Positions 1 to 5,693 of a DNA stretch of 6,099 nucleotides are shown in pieces (within the stretch, counting starts at the first letter, position 1; each line of letters begins with the position of its first letter). A model generated the notes under the pieces. That model saw nothing but the letters and a program-made list of their open reading frames with translations. It was not told the origin of the DNA and searched no databases. The position numbers were made by a program, and so were the translations under genes. Source of the DNA: Pseudomonadota bacterium (GTDB lineage: Bacteria > Pseudomonadota > Gammaproteobacteria > Burkholderiales > Methylophilaceae); the NCBI GenBank assembly GCA_029549705.1, contig JAKPIR010000303.1:1-6099 (forward strand). The letters are read 5' to 3'.

Positions 1-189
1 ATGATTTCATCCATTGCAGCCTTTACATTAGGTATTTCACAATTGTTATTTGTTTATAACATTATCAGTTGTGTCAAAGGTGGCAAAAAGGCGACAGACC
101 AAGTGTGGGAGGGTGCAAAAGGCTTAGAGTGGACATTGCCTTCACCGCCGCCTTACCATAGCTTTGCCGAGCAGCCGGTCGTTAAATAA
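1..189 (+). CDS. ctaD: Cytochrome c oxidase subunit I, C-terminal end (partial, 5' end outside window)
   Basis: This is the last 62 codons of the catalytic subunit I of an aa3-type cytochrome c oxidase, an inner-membrane protein that carries heme a and the heme a3-CuB centre. What is visible is the final transmembrane helix (roughly residues 4-24 of the visible part), followed by a short cytoplasmic tail with the family's C-terminal signature GLEWTLPSPPPYHSF at visible residues 41-55. The first codon happens to be ATG, but subunit I is over 500 residues long, so this methionine is internal and the gene starts to the left of the window. None of the heme or copper histidines fall in this piece. 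The assignment rests on the tail motif and on the cox11 and cox3 genes directly downstream. A quinol oxidase subunit I is unlikely given this tail and the neighbouring cox11 and heme A genes. Confidence 0.95.
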   Translation: MISSIAAFTLGISQLLFVYNIISCVKGGKKATDQVWEGAKGLEWTLPSPPPYHSFAEQPVVK

Positions 190-196
190 TATTAGG

Positions 197-222
197 GCTG
201 GGCTTAAAGGTTTAAGCCCAGC
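197..222 (+). promoter_or_regulatory. Perfect stem-loop in the ctaD-microgene spacer (not a classical terminator)
   Basis: Bases 197-207 pair perfectly with 212-222 (11 bp, GC-rich at the base, AT-rich at the top) around the tetraloop AGGT. The sequence after it (GCGCCAATTGG) has no T-run, so it does not look like an intrinsic terminator. It begins 7 bases after the ctaD stop codon. A reasonable inference is a 3'-end stabilising or processing hairpin that lets ctaD mRNA exceed that of the downstream assembly genes, or a leaky attenuator. The structure is seen; the role is inferred. Confidence 0.6.
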
Positions 223-274
223 GCCAATTGGTTTGGTATTGAAATTTAGAGACGAGATTAGGCAGTTAACATAA

Positions 275-388
275 ATGGATAATCAAAATAAAAGTACAAA
301 GCTCAGCAACAAAAAAATTGCCTTAATTTTAGGAGGCGTTGCGTTGCTCTGGTATTTGATGGCAATGTATTCCATATGGCAGCAATAG
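275..388 (+). CDS. Cytochrome oxidase small assembly protein (37 aa, single TM)
   Basis: This is a 37-residue ORF starting MDNQNKSTKL and ending in SIWQQ. The first 14 residues are polar and lysine/asparagine-rich. Residues 15-35 form one hydrophobic helix with three aromatics near its end (W26, Y27, Y32). Tiny one-helix proteins sit between ctaD and ctaG in many betaproteobacterial oxidase operons and are annotated as cytochrome oxidase small assembly proteins; position, size and topology match here. The N-in, C-out orientation expected from the positive N-terminus resembles the single anchor helix of Cox11. The start has only a weak ribosome site (TTAGG at 258-262, 12 bases upstream). The gene overlaps ctaG by 13 bases (376-388) in another frame, which implies translational coupling. 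Its biochemical role is not visible in the sequence; assistance to Cox11 or CuB insertion is an inference from position. Confidence 0.75.
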   Translation: MDNQNKSTKLSNKKIALILGGVALLWYLMAMYSIWQQ

Positions 389-948
389 AAGAAGCAAAAG
401 AACTATCGGTAAAAGAACAGCTTGATGTAAAAAATAAAAAGTTAGTTCGTAAGTTACTCTGGTTGGTTGTTGGTTCACTGCTATTTGCTTATGCCCTAGT
501 ACCTTTGTATGACGTTTTATGTTCGTTAACAGGCCTGAACGGTAAAACGCAGGATACGGCTACCGAAATAAATAAGGCTAAAGTAGATAACACTAGGTGG
601 GTAAACGTGCAATTTACTTCGAGCGTGATGCCGGGATTGGGCTGGAATTTTTACCCAAAACAACCCAGCATTAAGTTGCACCCAGGCCAGATTGAAACGG
701 TTATTTTTATTGCAAAAAACACCACAAATCAAGTGGTGGCAGGGCAGGCGGTACCCAGTGTTACACCAGGGATTGCCTCAGCGAATTTAAAGAAAATTGA
801 ATGTTTTTGCTTTGTCAGGCAGTCGCTTAATCCAGGTGAAGAAAAAGAGATGCCATTAAGATTTTTTGTAAGTCCAGAACTGCCGGCCGATGTATCTGAG
901 ATGACTTTGTCATACTCATTTTTCCCTGCAGTGAGTAATAGTAAGTAG
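376..948 (+). CDS. ctaG: Cytochrome c oxidase assembly protein CtaG/Cox11 (CuB insertion)
   Basis: Cox11 is a membrane-anchored copper chaperone that delivers copper to the CuB site of subunit I on the periplasmic side. The 190-residue protein has a short cytoplasmic N-terminus, one transmembrane helix (about 27-45, ending in the family-like ALVPLYDVLC), and a periplasmic immunoglobulin-like domain. The copper motif CFCF is present at 143-146 (C143, C145), and the third conserved cysteine, C49, follows the helix. The C-terminal LPADVSEMTLSYSFF (169-183) is also typical. The length is normal for the family and no key residue is missing. ATG 376 is the only reasonable start before the helix. 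It lacks a Shine-Dalgarno sequence of its own and lies within the end of the upstream microgene, so it is probably translated by coupling. This should be the true CtaG/Cox11 and not the unrelated Bacillus-type CtaG. Confidence 0.97.
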   Translation: MAAIEEAKELSVKEQLDVKNKKLVRKLLWLVVGSLLFAYALVPLYDVLCSLTGLNGKTQDTATEINKAKVDNTRWVNVQFTSSVMPGLGWNFYPKQPSIKLHPGQIETVIFIAKNTTNQVVAGQAVPSVTPGIASANLKKIECFCFVRQSLNPGEEKEMPLRFFVSPELPADVSEMTLSYSFFPAVSNSK

Positions 949-984
949 TGCTAAGTAGTAGCAGTCCGTAGTTTCAGGTGAGGG

Positions 985-1004
985 AGTGACAGATTTTTGT
1001 CACT
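985..1004 (+). promoter_or_regulatory. Inverted repeat in the ctaG-ctaE spacer
   Basis: AGTGACA (985-991) and TGTCACT (998-1004) are perfect 7-bp inverted arms around GATTTT. There is no U-tract after the second arm, so it is not a standard terminator. It could be an mRNA hairpin upstream of ctaE, ending about 30 bases before the ribosome site, or a binding site for a dimeric regulator. The palindrome is seen; function is unknown. Confidence 0.4.
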
Positions 1005-1045
1005 GTGAATTTAAAATATTTATAAAAATGCACAGGAGTTATTGC

Positions 1046-1948
1046 ATGGCGACACATTCTAACAATCATTATTATGTTCCTCACGGAAGCTACTATCCAG
1101 CCATCATATCAGTAGGGCTGCTGTCATTGGCCTCTGGTTTTATTTTTAGCGTGGCTTCGGATAAAAGCTTAGCCTACCTGCATGCACCGGGTAAATGGAT
1201 GATGATTTTTGGTGCATTGCTCATATTGGCAATGACTTTTAAATGGATGGGCTCAGTTATTTCAGAGAGCGTAACAGGAAAATTCAAATCCTGGGAAGAC
1301 AAATCTTTTCGTATCGGAATGATTGTCTTTATTTGCTCAGAAATTGCTTTTTTTGCGGCCTTTTTTGGTGCGTTGTTTTATATGCGTGTGATTTCGGTAC
1401 CTGATTTGGCTGGTTATGATGCTGACATTACACCCTATAAAGACTTTTTAAGTACATGGCCTTCACTTGGCCCTGGCGGCACTGTTTTAGGCACAGAATA
1501 TGTACCGCCTGCCCATTTTGAACCGATGGCTGCATGGGGTTTGCCAGCCATTAATACTGCATTGTTATTATCTTCAGGCGCTACCATTACTTGGGCGCAT
1601 TGGGGTTTAATTAAGAATAACCGTAAACAACTCGTGGTTGGCATGGCATTAACCGTAGCTTTGGGTATTTTGTTCTTGGGTCTGCAAGCCATGGAATACC
1701 ATGAGGCCTATACTGAAATGGGTTTGACATTAGGCTCTGGTGCTTATGGCGCAAGCTTTTTTATGCTGACTGGCTTTCATGGTTTTCATGTGATGCTGGG
1801 TACAATCATGCTGATTGTAATTTTGCTACGTTGTATGAGAGGTCACTTTACGCCTGAGCATCATTTTGGCTTTGAGGGTGTGGCTTGGTATTGGCACTTT
1901 GTGGACGTGGTATGGTTAGGCCTATTTATCTTTGTGTATTGGTTATAA
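1046..1948 (+). CDS. ctaE: Cytochrome c oxidase subunit III
   Basis: Subunit III is a seven-helix structural subunit of the aa3 oxidase that stabilises subunit I and its proton uptake. The 300-residue product begins with the family-like MATHSNNHYYVPHGSYYP. Further signatures are FICSEIAFFAAFFGALFY (95-112, with the conserved E99), TGFHGFHVMLGT (242-253), and the C-terminal helix with WYWHFVDVVWL (281-291). The start is ATG 1046, preceded by a clear AGGAG at 1034-1038 with 7-base spacing. The reading frame can be extended to a GTG at 986, but that adds 20 residues unlike the family and swallows the inverted repeat, so it is rejected. The N-terminal length is bacterial type with all seven helices, unlike the split forms with a five-helix subunit III. 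The gene is followed by a strong terminator, so transcription from ctaD probably ends here. Confidence 0.97.
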   Translation: MATHSNNHYYVPHGSYYPAIISVGLLSLASGFIFSVASDKSLAYLHAPGKWMMIFGALLILAMTFKWMGSVISESVTGKFKSWEDKSFRIGMIVFICSEIAFFAAFFGALFYMRVISVPDLAGYDADITPYKDFLSTWPSLGPGGTVLGTEYVPPAHFEPMAAWGLPAINTALLLSSGATITWAHWGLIKNNRKQLVVGMALTVALGILFLGLQAMEYHEAYTEMGLTLGSGAYGASFFMLTGFHGFHVMLGTIMLIVILLRCMRGHFTPEHHFGFEGVAWYWHFVDVVWLGLFIFVYWL

Positions 1949-1956
1949 GGTAATTC

Positions 1957-1993
1957 AATAAAAAGGGCGATGCTAGGCATCGCCCTTTTTATT
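1957..1993. terminator. Bidirectional intrinsic terminator between ctaE and the DUF2909 gene
   Basis: GGGCGATGC (1965-1973) pairs perfectly with GCATCGCCC (1977-1985) around the loop TAG. The stem is extended by an A-tract on the left (1960-1964) matching a T-tract on the right (1986-1990), and then by three more A-T pairs. It therefore reads as hairpin plus U-tract on both strands. It begins 8 bases after the ctaE stop and ends 12 bases before the stop of the reverse-strand gene, and so serves both convergent genes. This is the best terminator in the window. Confidence 0.93.
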
Positions 1994-2005
1994 TAGAGAC
2001 TATAT

Positions 2006-2206
2006 TTATAAGCGGTGGCCAATTAGCCCGAACTTGCCCGCAATCAACAACAAAATAAATAAGAGAATAGATAGGCCGATGCGTACTGTGAGCGCCTTGA
2101 CTGTTCTATCGCCACCTGTTTTGTCTTTTGACAAGAAAAATAATGCAGAAAATAGGCTTCCCACAATAACTACTAGCGTAAGTACGACAATGACCTTGAT
2201 AAGCAT
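2006..2206 (-). CDS. Twin-transmembrane small protein, DUF2909 family
   Basis: This 66-residue protein has two hydrophobic helices (about residues 3-24 and 43-60) joined by a charged hairpin containing LSKDKTGGDRTVKALTVRIG. The loop with a K/R-T-V-x-A-L-T-x-R-x-G pattern is what I recall for the DUF2909 'twin transmembrane' family, which often lies in reverse orientation between cox3 and SURF1 in Betaproteobacteria. The role is unknown; the conserved location suggests an accessory part in oxidase assembly or regulation. ATG at 2206 is preferred, with GGAAAA at 2216-2211 as the ribosome site. A TTG at 2218 would add four residues (MEKL) but would overlap that site. It is the only gene of the oxidase cluster on the reverse strand. 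It ends at the bidirectional terminator and is divergent from SURF1. Confidence 0.82.
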   Translation of the reverse strand: MLIKVIVVLTLVVIVGSLFSALFFLSKDKTGGDRTVKALTVRIGLSILLFILLLIAGKFGLIGHRL

Positions 2207-2236
2207 GAGTTTTTCCAATCGAAAATGTGTACGACC

Positions 2237-2265
2237 ATTATGAGACGCATATGAAACAATTGCAA
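2237..2265 (-). promoter_or_regulatory. Candidate sigma70 promoter for the DUF2909 gene
   Basis: Reading on the reverse strand, TTGCAA (2265-2260) and CATAAT (2242-2237) are separated by exactly 17 bases. The -10 matches the consensus at five of six positions and the -35 at four of six. Transcription would begin near 2230, about 24 bases before the ATG at 2206. The -35 lies inside the first codons of SURF1, so RNA polymerase on this promoter would compete with SURF1 expression. This is a pattern match only. Confidence 0.33.
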
Positions 2266-3036
2266 TTTAGAATGCATGATTTTGTTTTCAAACCGTCATT
2301 GGTGGGTTCGCTATTGACTATTGTTTGTATTCCTTTGTTCATTCATTTTGGTCTGTGGCAATTCCACAAGGCGCAAAGTAAACAACGTATTCATCATGCA
2401 TTTAACCAAGCGCAGACAGATCAGGCGCTGCAGTTTCCTACAATACAATCAAATCCGTCCCTCAATGTTGAGGAATGGAAGTACAAGAAGGTGGTTGTCA
2501 CCGGCGAGTATGATACAAAGTACCAGTTTTTGCTGGACAATCAAATGGAAGGCAATCGAGCTGGCTTTCATGTGATAACACCGCTTAAAATTGATGGGAC
2601 CAGTGAATATGTACTGGTGAATAGGGGTTGGATAGTTGCAAACAATACACATGCTGATATTCCCGCCGTTGATACGCCTTCGGGGCCACTAACGATCGAA
2701 GGGCAAGTGTGGGTGCCGAGTAAGAAAATATTTACCCTCGAAAACAAGTCACAGCATGAAGGCAACACGTTAAAATCTGAGTCTTGGCAGCCCGTTTGGC
2801 AAAATATGAATATGGCACAATACAAACAGGCTGTGCCGTACCAGATTTCTGATTTAGTCATCAAGCTAGACCAGAAAAGTCAGGCCGGTGGTTTTATACG
2901 AAACTGGCAGGTGCCAGCAGAGCGCATTACCACCAACCTGGGCTATGCATATCAATGGTTTGGCTTTGCGCTGGCAACATTACTCATCTATCTATACATG
3001 AGTATTAGCCGAGTAAGGCCAGAAAGCAGGCTGTGA
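2251..3036 (+). CDS. SURF1 family cytochrome oxidase biogenesis protein
   Basis: SURF1 is an inner-membrane assembly factor that binds heme A and promotes its insertion into subunit I. The 261-residue product has the classic two-helix topology: helix 1 at about 17-37, ending in FGLWQFHKA, and helix 2 at about 231-250, starting GYAYQWFGFA. A periplasmic domain between them carries LLDNQMEGNRAGFHVITPL (94-112) and the SURF1 signature VNRGW (123-127). The ATG at 2251 is chosen because GAGA at 2242-2245 gives suitable spacing. A GTG at 2227 would add eight residues and an ATG at 2272 would remove seven, both without a visible ribosome site. It is followed by SCO-like, ctaA and ctaB genes, all oxidase biogenesis. 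Its own promoter was not found with confidence. The central segment (about 160-205) contains a Q/N-rich stretch that looks variable. Confidence 0.93.
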   Translation: MKQLQFRMHDFVFKPSLVGSLLTIVCIPLFIHFGLWQFHKAQSKQRIHHAFNQAQTDQALQFPTIQSNPSLNVEEWKYKKVVVTGEYDTKYQFLLDNQMEGNRAGFHVITPLKIDGTSEYVLVNRGWIVANNTHADIPAVDTPSGPLTIEGQVWVPSKKIFTLENKSQHEGNTLKSESWQPVWQNMNMAQYKQAVPYQISDLVIKLDQKSQAGGFIRNWQVPAERITTNLGYAYQWFGFALATLLIYLYMSISRVRPESRL

Positions 3037-3086
3037 AGTAAAATTTTTATCAGATCATCGCTTAAATGGGCTGATATTGAACCTTG

Positions 3087-3092
3087 TATAAT
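3087..3092 (+). promoter_or_regulatory. Possible -10 element upstream of the SCO-like gene
   Basis: The 79-base spacer between SURF1 and the next gene contains an exact TATAAT, 24 bases before the ATG at 3116, followed by seven Ts. The sequence 16-18 bases upstream (around AAATGG) is a poor -35, so the promoter is uncertain. The gene may instead be read through from SURF1. The spacing to the start codon would fit a short leader. Confidence 0.28.
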
Positions 3093-3115
3093 TTTTTTAG
3101 TAATTTGGGTAGTCC

Positions 3116-3724
3116 ATGCAAATAGAAGAACAATTCTCTCCGCAACAGCAGCGCAAAGGCCGGGTTGTGTTGATCCTCATGCTGATATTTTTTGTCGTCC
3201 CTTTACTTGTCGTCTTTTTGATGTACAAGTATAACTGGATGCCAAGTGGTGCCAGTGTGGGTGAATTAGTGAAGCCCGCAAGGTTGATGGCTGATGTGGG
3301 ACAACTTAAAAATGAGGCAGGGGCAAATCTGCCCAACACATTTTGGAAAGAGCGCTGGAGTATTGTTTATGTCAGTGCGGATTGCCAAAAAACCTGTTTA
3401 GATAAATTACATGATATGCGCCAATTGCATGTCTCTCTATATAAAGACATGCCGCGTGCGCAGCGGGTATTGATTACCACCATGCAAGACACAACTGCGA
3501 TTAAACGTGATTATCCTGATTTAATTGTGATTAACCAGCCATCGAATGAAATTTCAAATTTAATGAGTGCGTTTGCGGTGAATGATGAAGCTGTTGCATC
3601 AGCGAATCGATTGTACCTAGTAGACCCGCTTGGTCACTTGATGATGAGTTATCAGCCGGAATTACCGCTTGCAGCGGTTAGAAAAGATGTCACCCGCTTA
3701 CTCAGGTTTTCTTGGGCAGGTTGA
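3116..3724 (+). CDS. SCO-like thioredoxin-fold membrane protein (oxidase assembly)
   Basis: This 202-residue protein has a polar N-terminus, one membrane anchor (about 17-37), and a periplasmic domain with a SCO/thioredoxin-like layout. W81-V86 is a likely core strand (WSIVYV). It is followed by a CxxxC motif C90-Q-K-T-C94 with KLHDMRQLH after it, a second strand RVLITT (117-122), and the late LYLVDPLGHLMMSY (166-179) that mirrors the SCO 'YLVDPxG' element. SCO proteins bind copper through CxxxC plus a histidine just before that element; here that place reads ASANR, so the histidine is absent (H174 follows it instead). Proteins of this type lie between SURF1 and ctaA in Betaproteobacteria and are usually named only as transmembrane or hypothetical. 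A role in CuA maturation or as thiol reductase for subunit II is inferred. The start at 3116 has a weak ribosome site (GGG at 3107-3109). The stop TGA leaves one base before ctaA. Confidence 0.75.
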   Translation: MQIEEQFSPQQQRKGRVVLILMLIFFVVPLLVVFLMYKYNWMPSGASVGELVKPARLMADVGQLKNEAGANLPNTFWKERWSIVYVSADCQKTCLDKLHDMRQLHVSLYKDMPRAQRVLITTMQDTTAIKRDYPDLIVINQPSNEISNLMSAFAVNDEAVASANRLYLVDPLGHLMMSYQPELPLAAVRKDVTRLLRFSWAG

Positions 3725-3725
3725 T

Positions 3726-4736
3726 ATGCAAAAAAGTCAAAAGTATTTTAAACAATGCGTATTGATAGCCACGATATTAGCGCTATGTGTCGTGGTGCTG
3801 GGTGCTTACGTGCGGTTAACAGATGCGGGCTTGGGTTGCCCGGATTGGCCAGGCTGCTATGGCACCTTGACTGTGCCTGAAAGTGAGGCCGCCATTGTTG
3901 CCGCGCAAAATGCTTATCCGCATAGTACGGTGGAGGTGGGTAAAGCCTGGCGTGAAATGGCGCATCGCTACTTAGCCGGAACATTAGGCTTGCTGGTATT
4001 GGCAATTTTTGTATTGGGTTGGCGCGCAAAAAATACACTTCGATGTTCCCCTTGGATACCTACATTTTTATTGGGTCTTATTGCATTTCAAGCCATGCTT
4101 GGGATGTGGACAGTCACGATGTTACTAAAGCCCGCAATTGTGAGTGCGCATTTGCTCGGCGGCATGTCAACGCTCGCAATTTTGGTGTGGCTGGCGCACC
4201 GTCATTGGGGACAATATGATGCCAAGATTGTCCAGTCGCGAGGTTTAAGATTGGCGATACGCTTTTCTCTGGTACTTTTATTTATGCAGATTTTCTTGGG
4301 CGGTTGGACCAGCACTAATTACGCCGCACTTGCCTGTACTGATTTTCCAACCTGCCATGGTCTTTGGGTTCCTGACATGGATTTTAAAGAGGCTTTTCAT
4401 ATGGTGCGGGAATTAGGACAAAGTGCTGATGGCGGCGCCTTAACGCTTGCCGCAACCACTGCGATTCAGTGGACGCATCGGATGGGGGCGTTGATTGTAC
4501 TGATTTATATGGGAACGCTGGGCTGGCTGCTGTTAAAAAACAGACAGCTCATACGCCTAGGGCTAGCATTATTGCTGGTGTTGGTTACCCAAATCGGATT
4601 AGGCATTGCCAATTTAATTTTACATTTACCATTGGTATTGGCGGTTTTACATAATTTTACCGCAGGCTTGCTGGTGGTGATTGTAGTCATTTTAAATTCA
4701 AAAATCACCAGCGCGTATCATCGCGGTTTTAATTAA
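3726..4736 (+). CDS. ctaA: Heme A synthase CtaA/Cox15
   Basis: CtaA oxidises the C8 methyl group of heme O to a formyl group, giving heme A, in the inner membrane. The 336-residue protein has eight helices in two pseudo-symmetric halves. The four expected heme-ligand histidines are visible: H80 in EMAHRYLAG, H142 in SAHLLGGM, H251 in QWTHRMGAL, and H309 in LAVLHNFTAG. Both halves carry a cysteine pair in the extracytoplasmic loop after the first helix: C38/C44 (GCPDWPGCYG) and C204/C210 (ACTDFPTCHG). The start is ATG 3726, one base after the stop of the SCO-like gene, with AGG at 3718-3720 overlapping that gene's last codons; this spacing implies translational coupling. An upstream in-frame start at 3669 would lie entirely within the previous gene and is not used. 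No residue is missing. Confidence 0.97.
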   Translation: MQKSQKYFKQCVLIATILALCVVVLGAYVRLTDAGLGCPDWPGCYGTLTVPESEAAIVAAQNAYPHSTVEVGKAWREMAHRYLAGTLGLLVLAIFVLGWRAKNTLRCSPWIPTFLLGLIAFQAMLGMWTVTMLLKPAIVSAHLLGGMSTLAILVWLAHRHWGQYDAKIVQSRGLRLAIRFSLVLLFMQIFLGGWTSTNYAALACTDFPTCHGLWVPDMDFKEAFHMVRELGQSADGGALTLAATTAIQWTHRMGALIVLIYMGTLGWLLLKNRQLIRLGLALLLVLVTQIGLGIANLILHLPLVLAVLHNFTAGLLVVIVVILNSKITSAYHRGFN

Positions 4737-4790
4737 TCTACCATGCACAGCACTAAAGTTGAAATACAGGCAAACAAGAGAGAACAGCAT

Positions 4791-5693
4791 ATGCGTAACC
4801 AAGTCATCACATTACAAAGCATAGGACTAAGCTTTAAAAGCTTTTTTTCGCTGTGTAAGCCGCGTGTCACGTCGCTGATAGTATTTACCGCGATTATTGG
4901 CATGTACATGGCCAAGCCTGCCGCAGCCTGGATGCCATGGCAGTTATTGTTGGCAACAACGATAGGCATTGCGTTTGCATCAGGCGCAGCGGCAGCTTTT
5001 AATTGCCTGATTGAGCATAAAATTGACGCCATTATGGCGCGCACACGGGCGCGGGCTTTGCCAACAGGCCAAGTTTCATCCGTACAAACCATGACATTTG
5101 CCACTATCCTGGGCGGCGCAGGCTTGGCGATTCTGTATTTTTTCGTCAATCCGCTCACCATGTGGCTGACTTTTGCGACCTTTGTCGGCTATGCCGTCAT
5201 TTATACGGTATTTCTAAAACCCGCCACACCAATGAATATTGTGATTGGCGGCGCTTCCGGTGCGATGCCGCCAATACTGGGCTGGGCAGCAGTGACTAAC
5301 ACGGTGTCCCCCGAGTCACTCATTATGTTTTTAATTATTTTTGCCTGGACGCCGCCGCATTTTTGGGCGCTGGCCTTGTATCGACGTGAAGAGTACGCCA
5401 AAGTGGGCATGCCGATGTTGCCTGTAACGCATGGTGAGGCCTTCACGCTGTTACATATTTTGCTGTACACCGTGATTTTAGTGGTGGTTTCACTCATGCC
5501 CTACGGGTTGGGCATGAGTGGTTTAATTTATTTAATTTCGACGATCATTCTGGACGCCATTTTTATGGCTTACGTGATTGGCCTATACCGAAAATATTCA
5601 GATGACTTAGCAAAGCGCACCTTCAGGTATTCCATTATTTATTTAACGCTGCTATTTGCAGCGCTGTTGGTTGACCATTACTGGCTCATTTAG
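4791..5693 (+). CDS. ctaB: Protoheme IX farnesyltransferase (heme O synthase) CtaB/Cox10
   Basis: CtaB transfers a farnesyl group to the vinyl of heme B to form heme O, the substrate of CtaA. It is a polytopic UbiA-family prenyltransferase. The 300-residue form starts MRNQVITLQS. Features seen are KPRVTSLIVFTAIIG (23-37), the first prenyl-diphosphate motif around N71 (NCLIEHKIDAIMARTRAR, 71-88), GGASGAMPPILGW (153-165), WTPPHFWALALYRREEYA (186-203) and GMPMLPVTHGE (206-216). In the first motif E75 stands where many CtaB have aspartate, which I recall as usual for Betaproteobacteria. ATG 4791 is preferred because GAGAGAA lies about 8 bases upstream. An earlier ATG at 4743 would add 16 polar residues and has no ribosome site, but cannot be excluded. 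The gene lies 54 bases after ctaA and is closed by a terminator. Confidence 0.95.
   Translation: MRNQVITLQSIGLSFKSFFSLCKPRVTSLIVFTAIIGMYMAKPAAAWMPWQLLLATTIGIAFASGAAAAFNCLIEHKIDAIMARTRARALPTGQVSSVQTMTFATILGGAGLAILYFFVNPLTMWLTFATFVGYAVIYTVFLKPATPMNIVIGGASGAMPPILGWAAVTNTVSPESLIMFLIIFAWTPPHFWALALYRREEYAKVGMPMLPVTHGEAFTLLHILLYTVILVVVSLMPYGLGMSGLIYLISTIILDAIFMAYVIGLYRKYSDDLAKRTFRYSIIYLTLLFAALLVDHYWLI

Noticed and set aside
224..231. Palindrome CCAATTGG
   Set aside because: It is eight bases only, expected by chance in AT-leaning DNA, with no second copy nearby.
986..1045. GTG-started 20-residue extension of ctaE
   Set aside because: The extension is unlike subunit III N-termini, while ATG 1046 has a good AGGAG at 7-base spacing.
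2034..2243. 69-codon + strand ORF over the DUF2909 gene
   Set aside because: The opposite strand encodes a coherent two-helix protein with a ribosome site; the + frame is polar and featureless.
2568..2864. 98-codon reverse-strand ORF opposite SURF1
   Set aside because: It is antisense to a clear SURF1 domain, without family motifs or a ribosome site.
3048..3076. TATCAG...CTGATA inverted repeat before the SCO-like gene, considered as a SURF1 terminator
   Set aside because: There are only six AT-rich pairs with a 17-base loop, and the T-run is 16 bases beyond the second arm, so it is too weak.
4733..5161. 142-codon reverse-strand ORF opposite ctaB
   Set aside because: It lies wholly over the well-supported ctaB gene, has low-complexity shadow composition (A/V/M/P-rich) and no recognisable domain.
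5201..5497. 98-codon reverse-strand ORF opposite ctaB
   Set aside because: It is a shadow of the conserved CtaB helices with no independent support.
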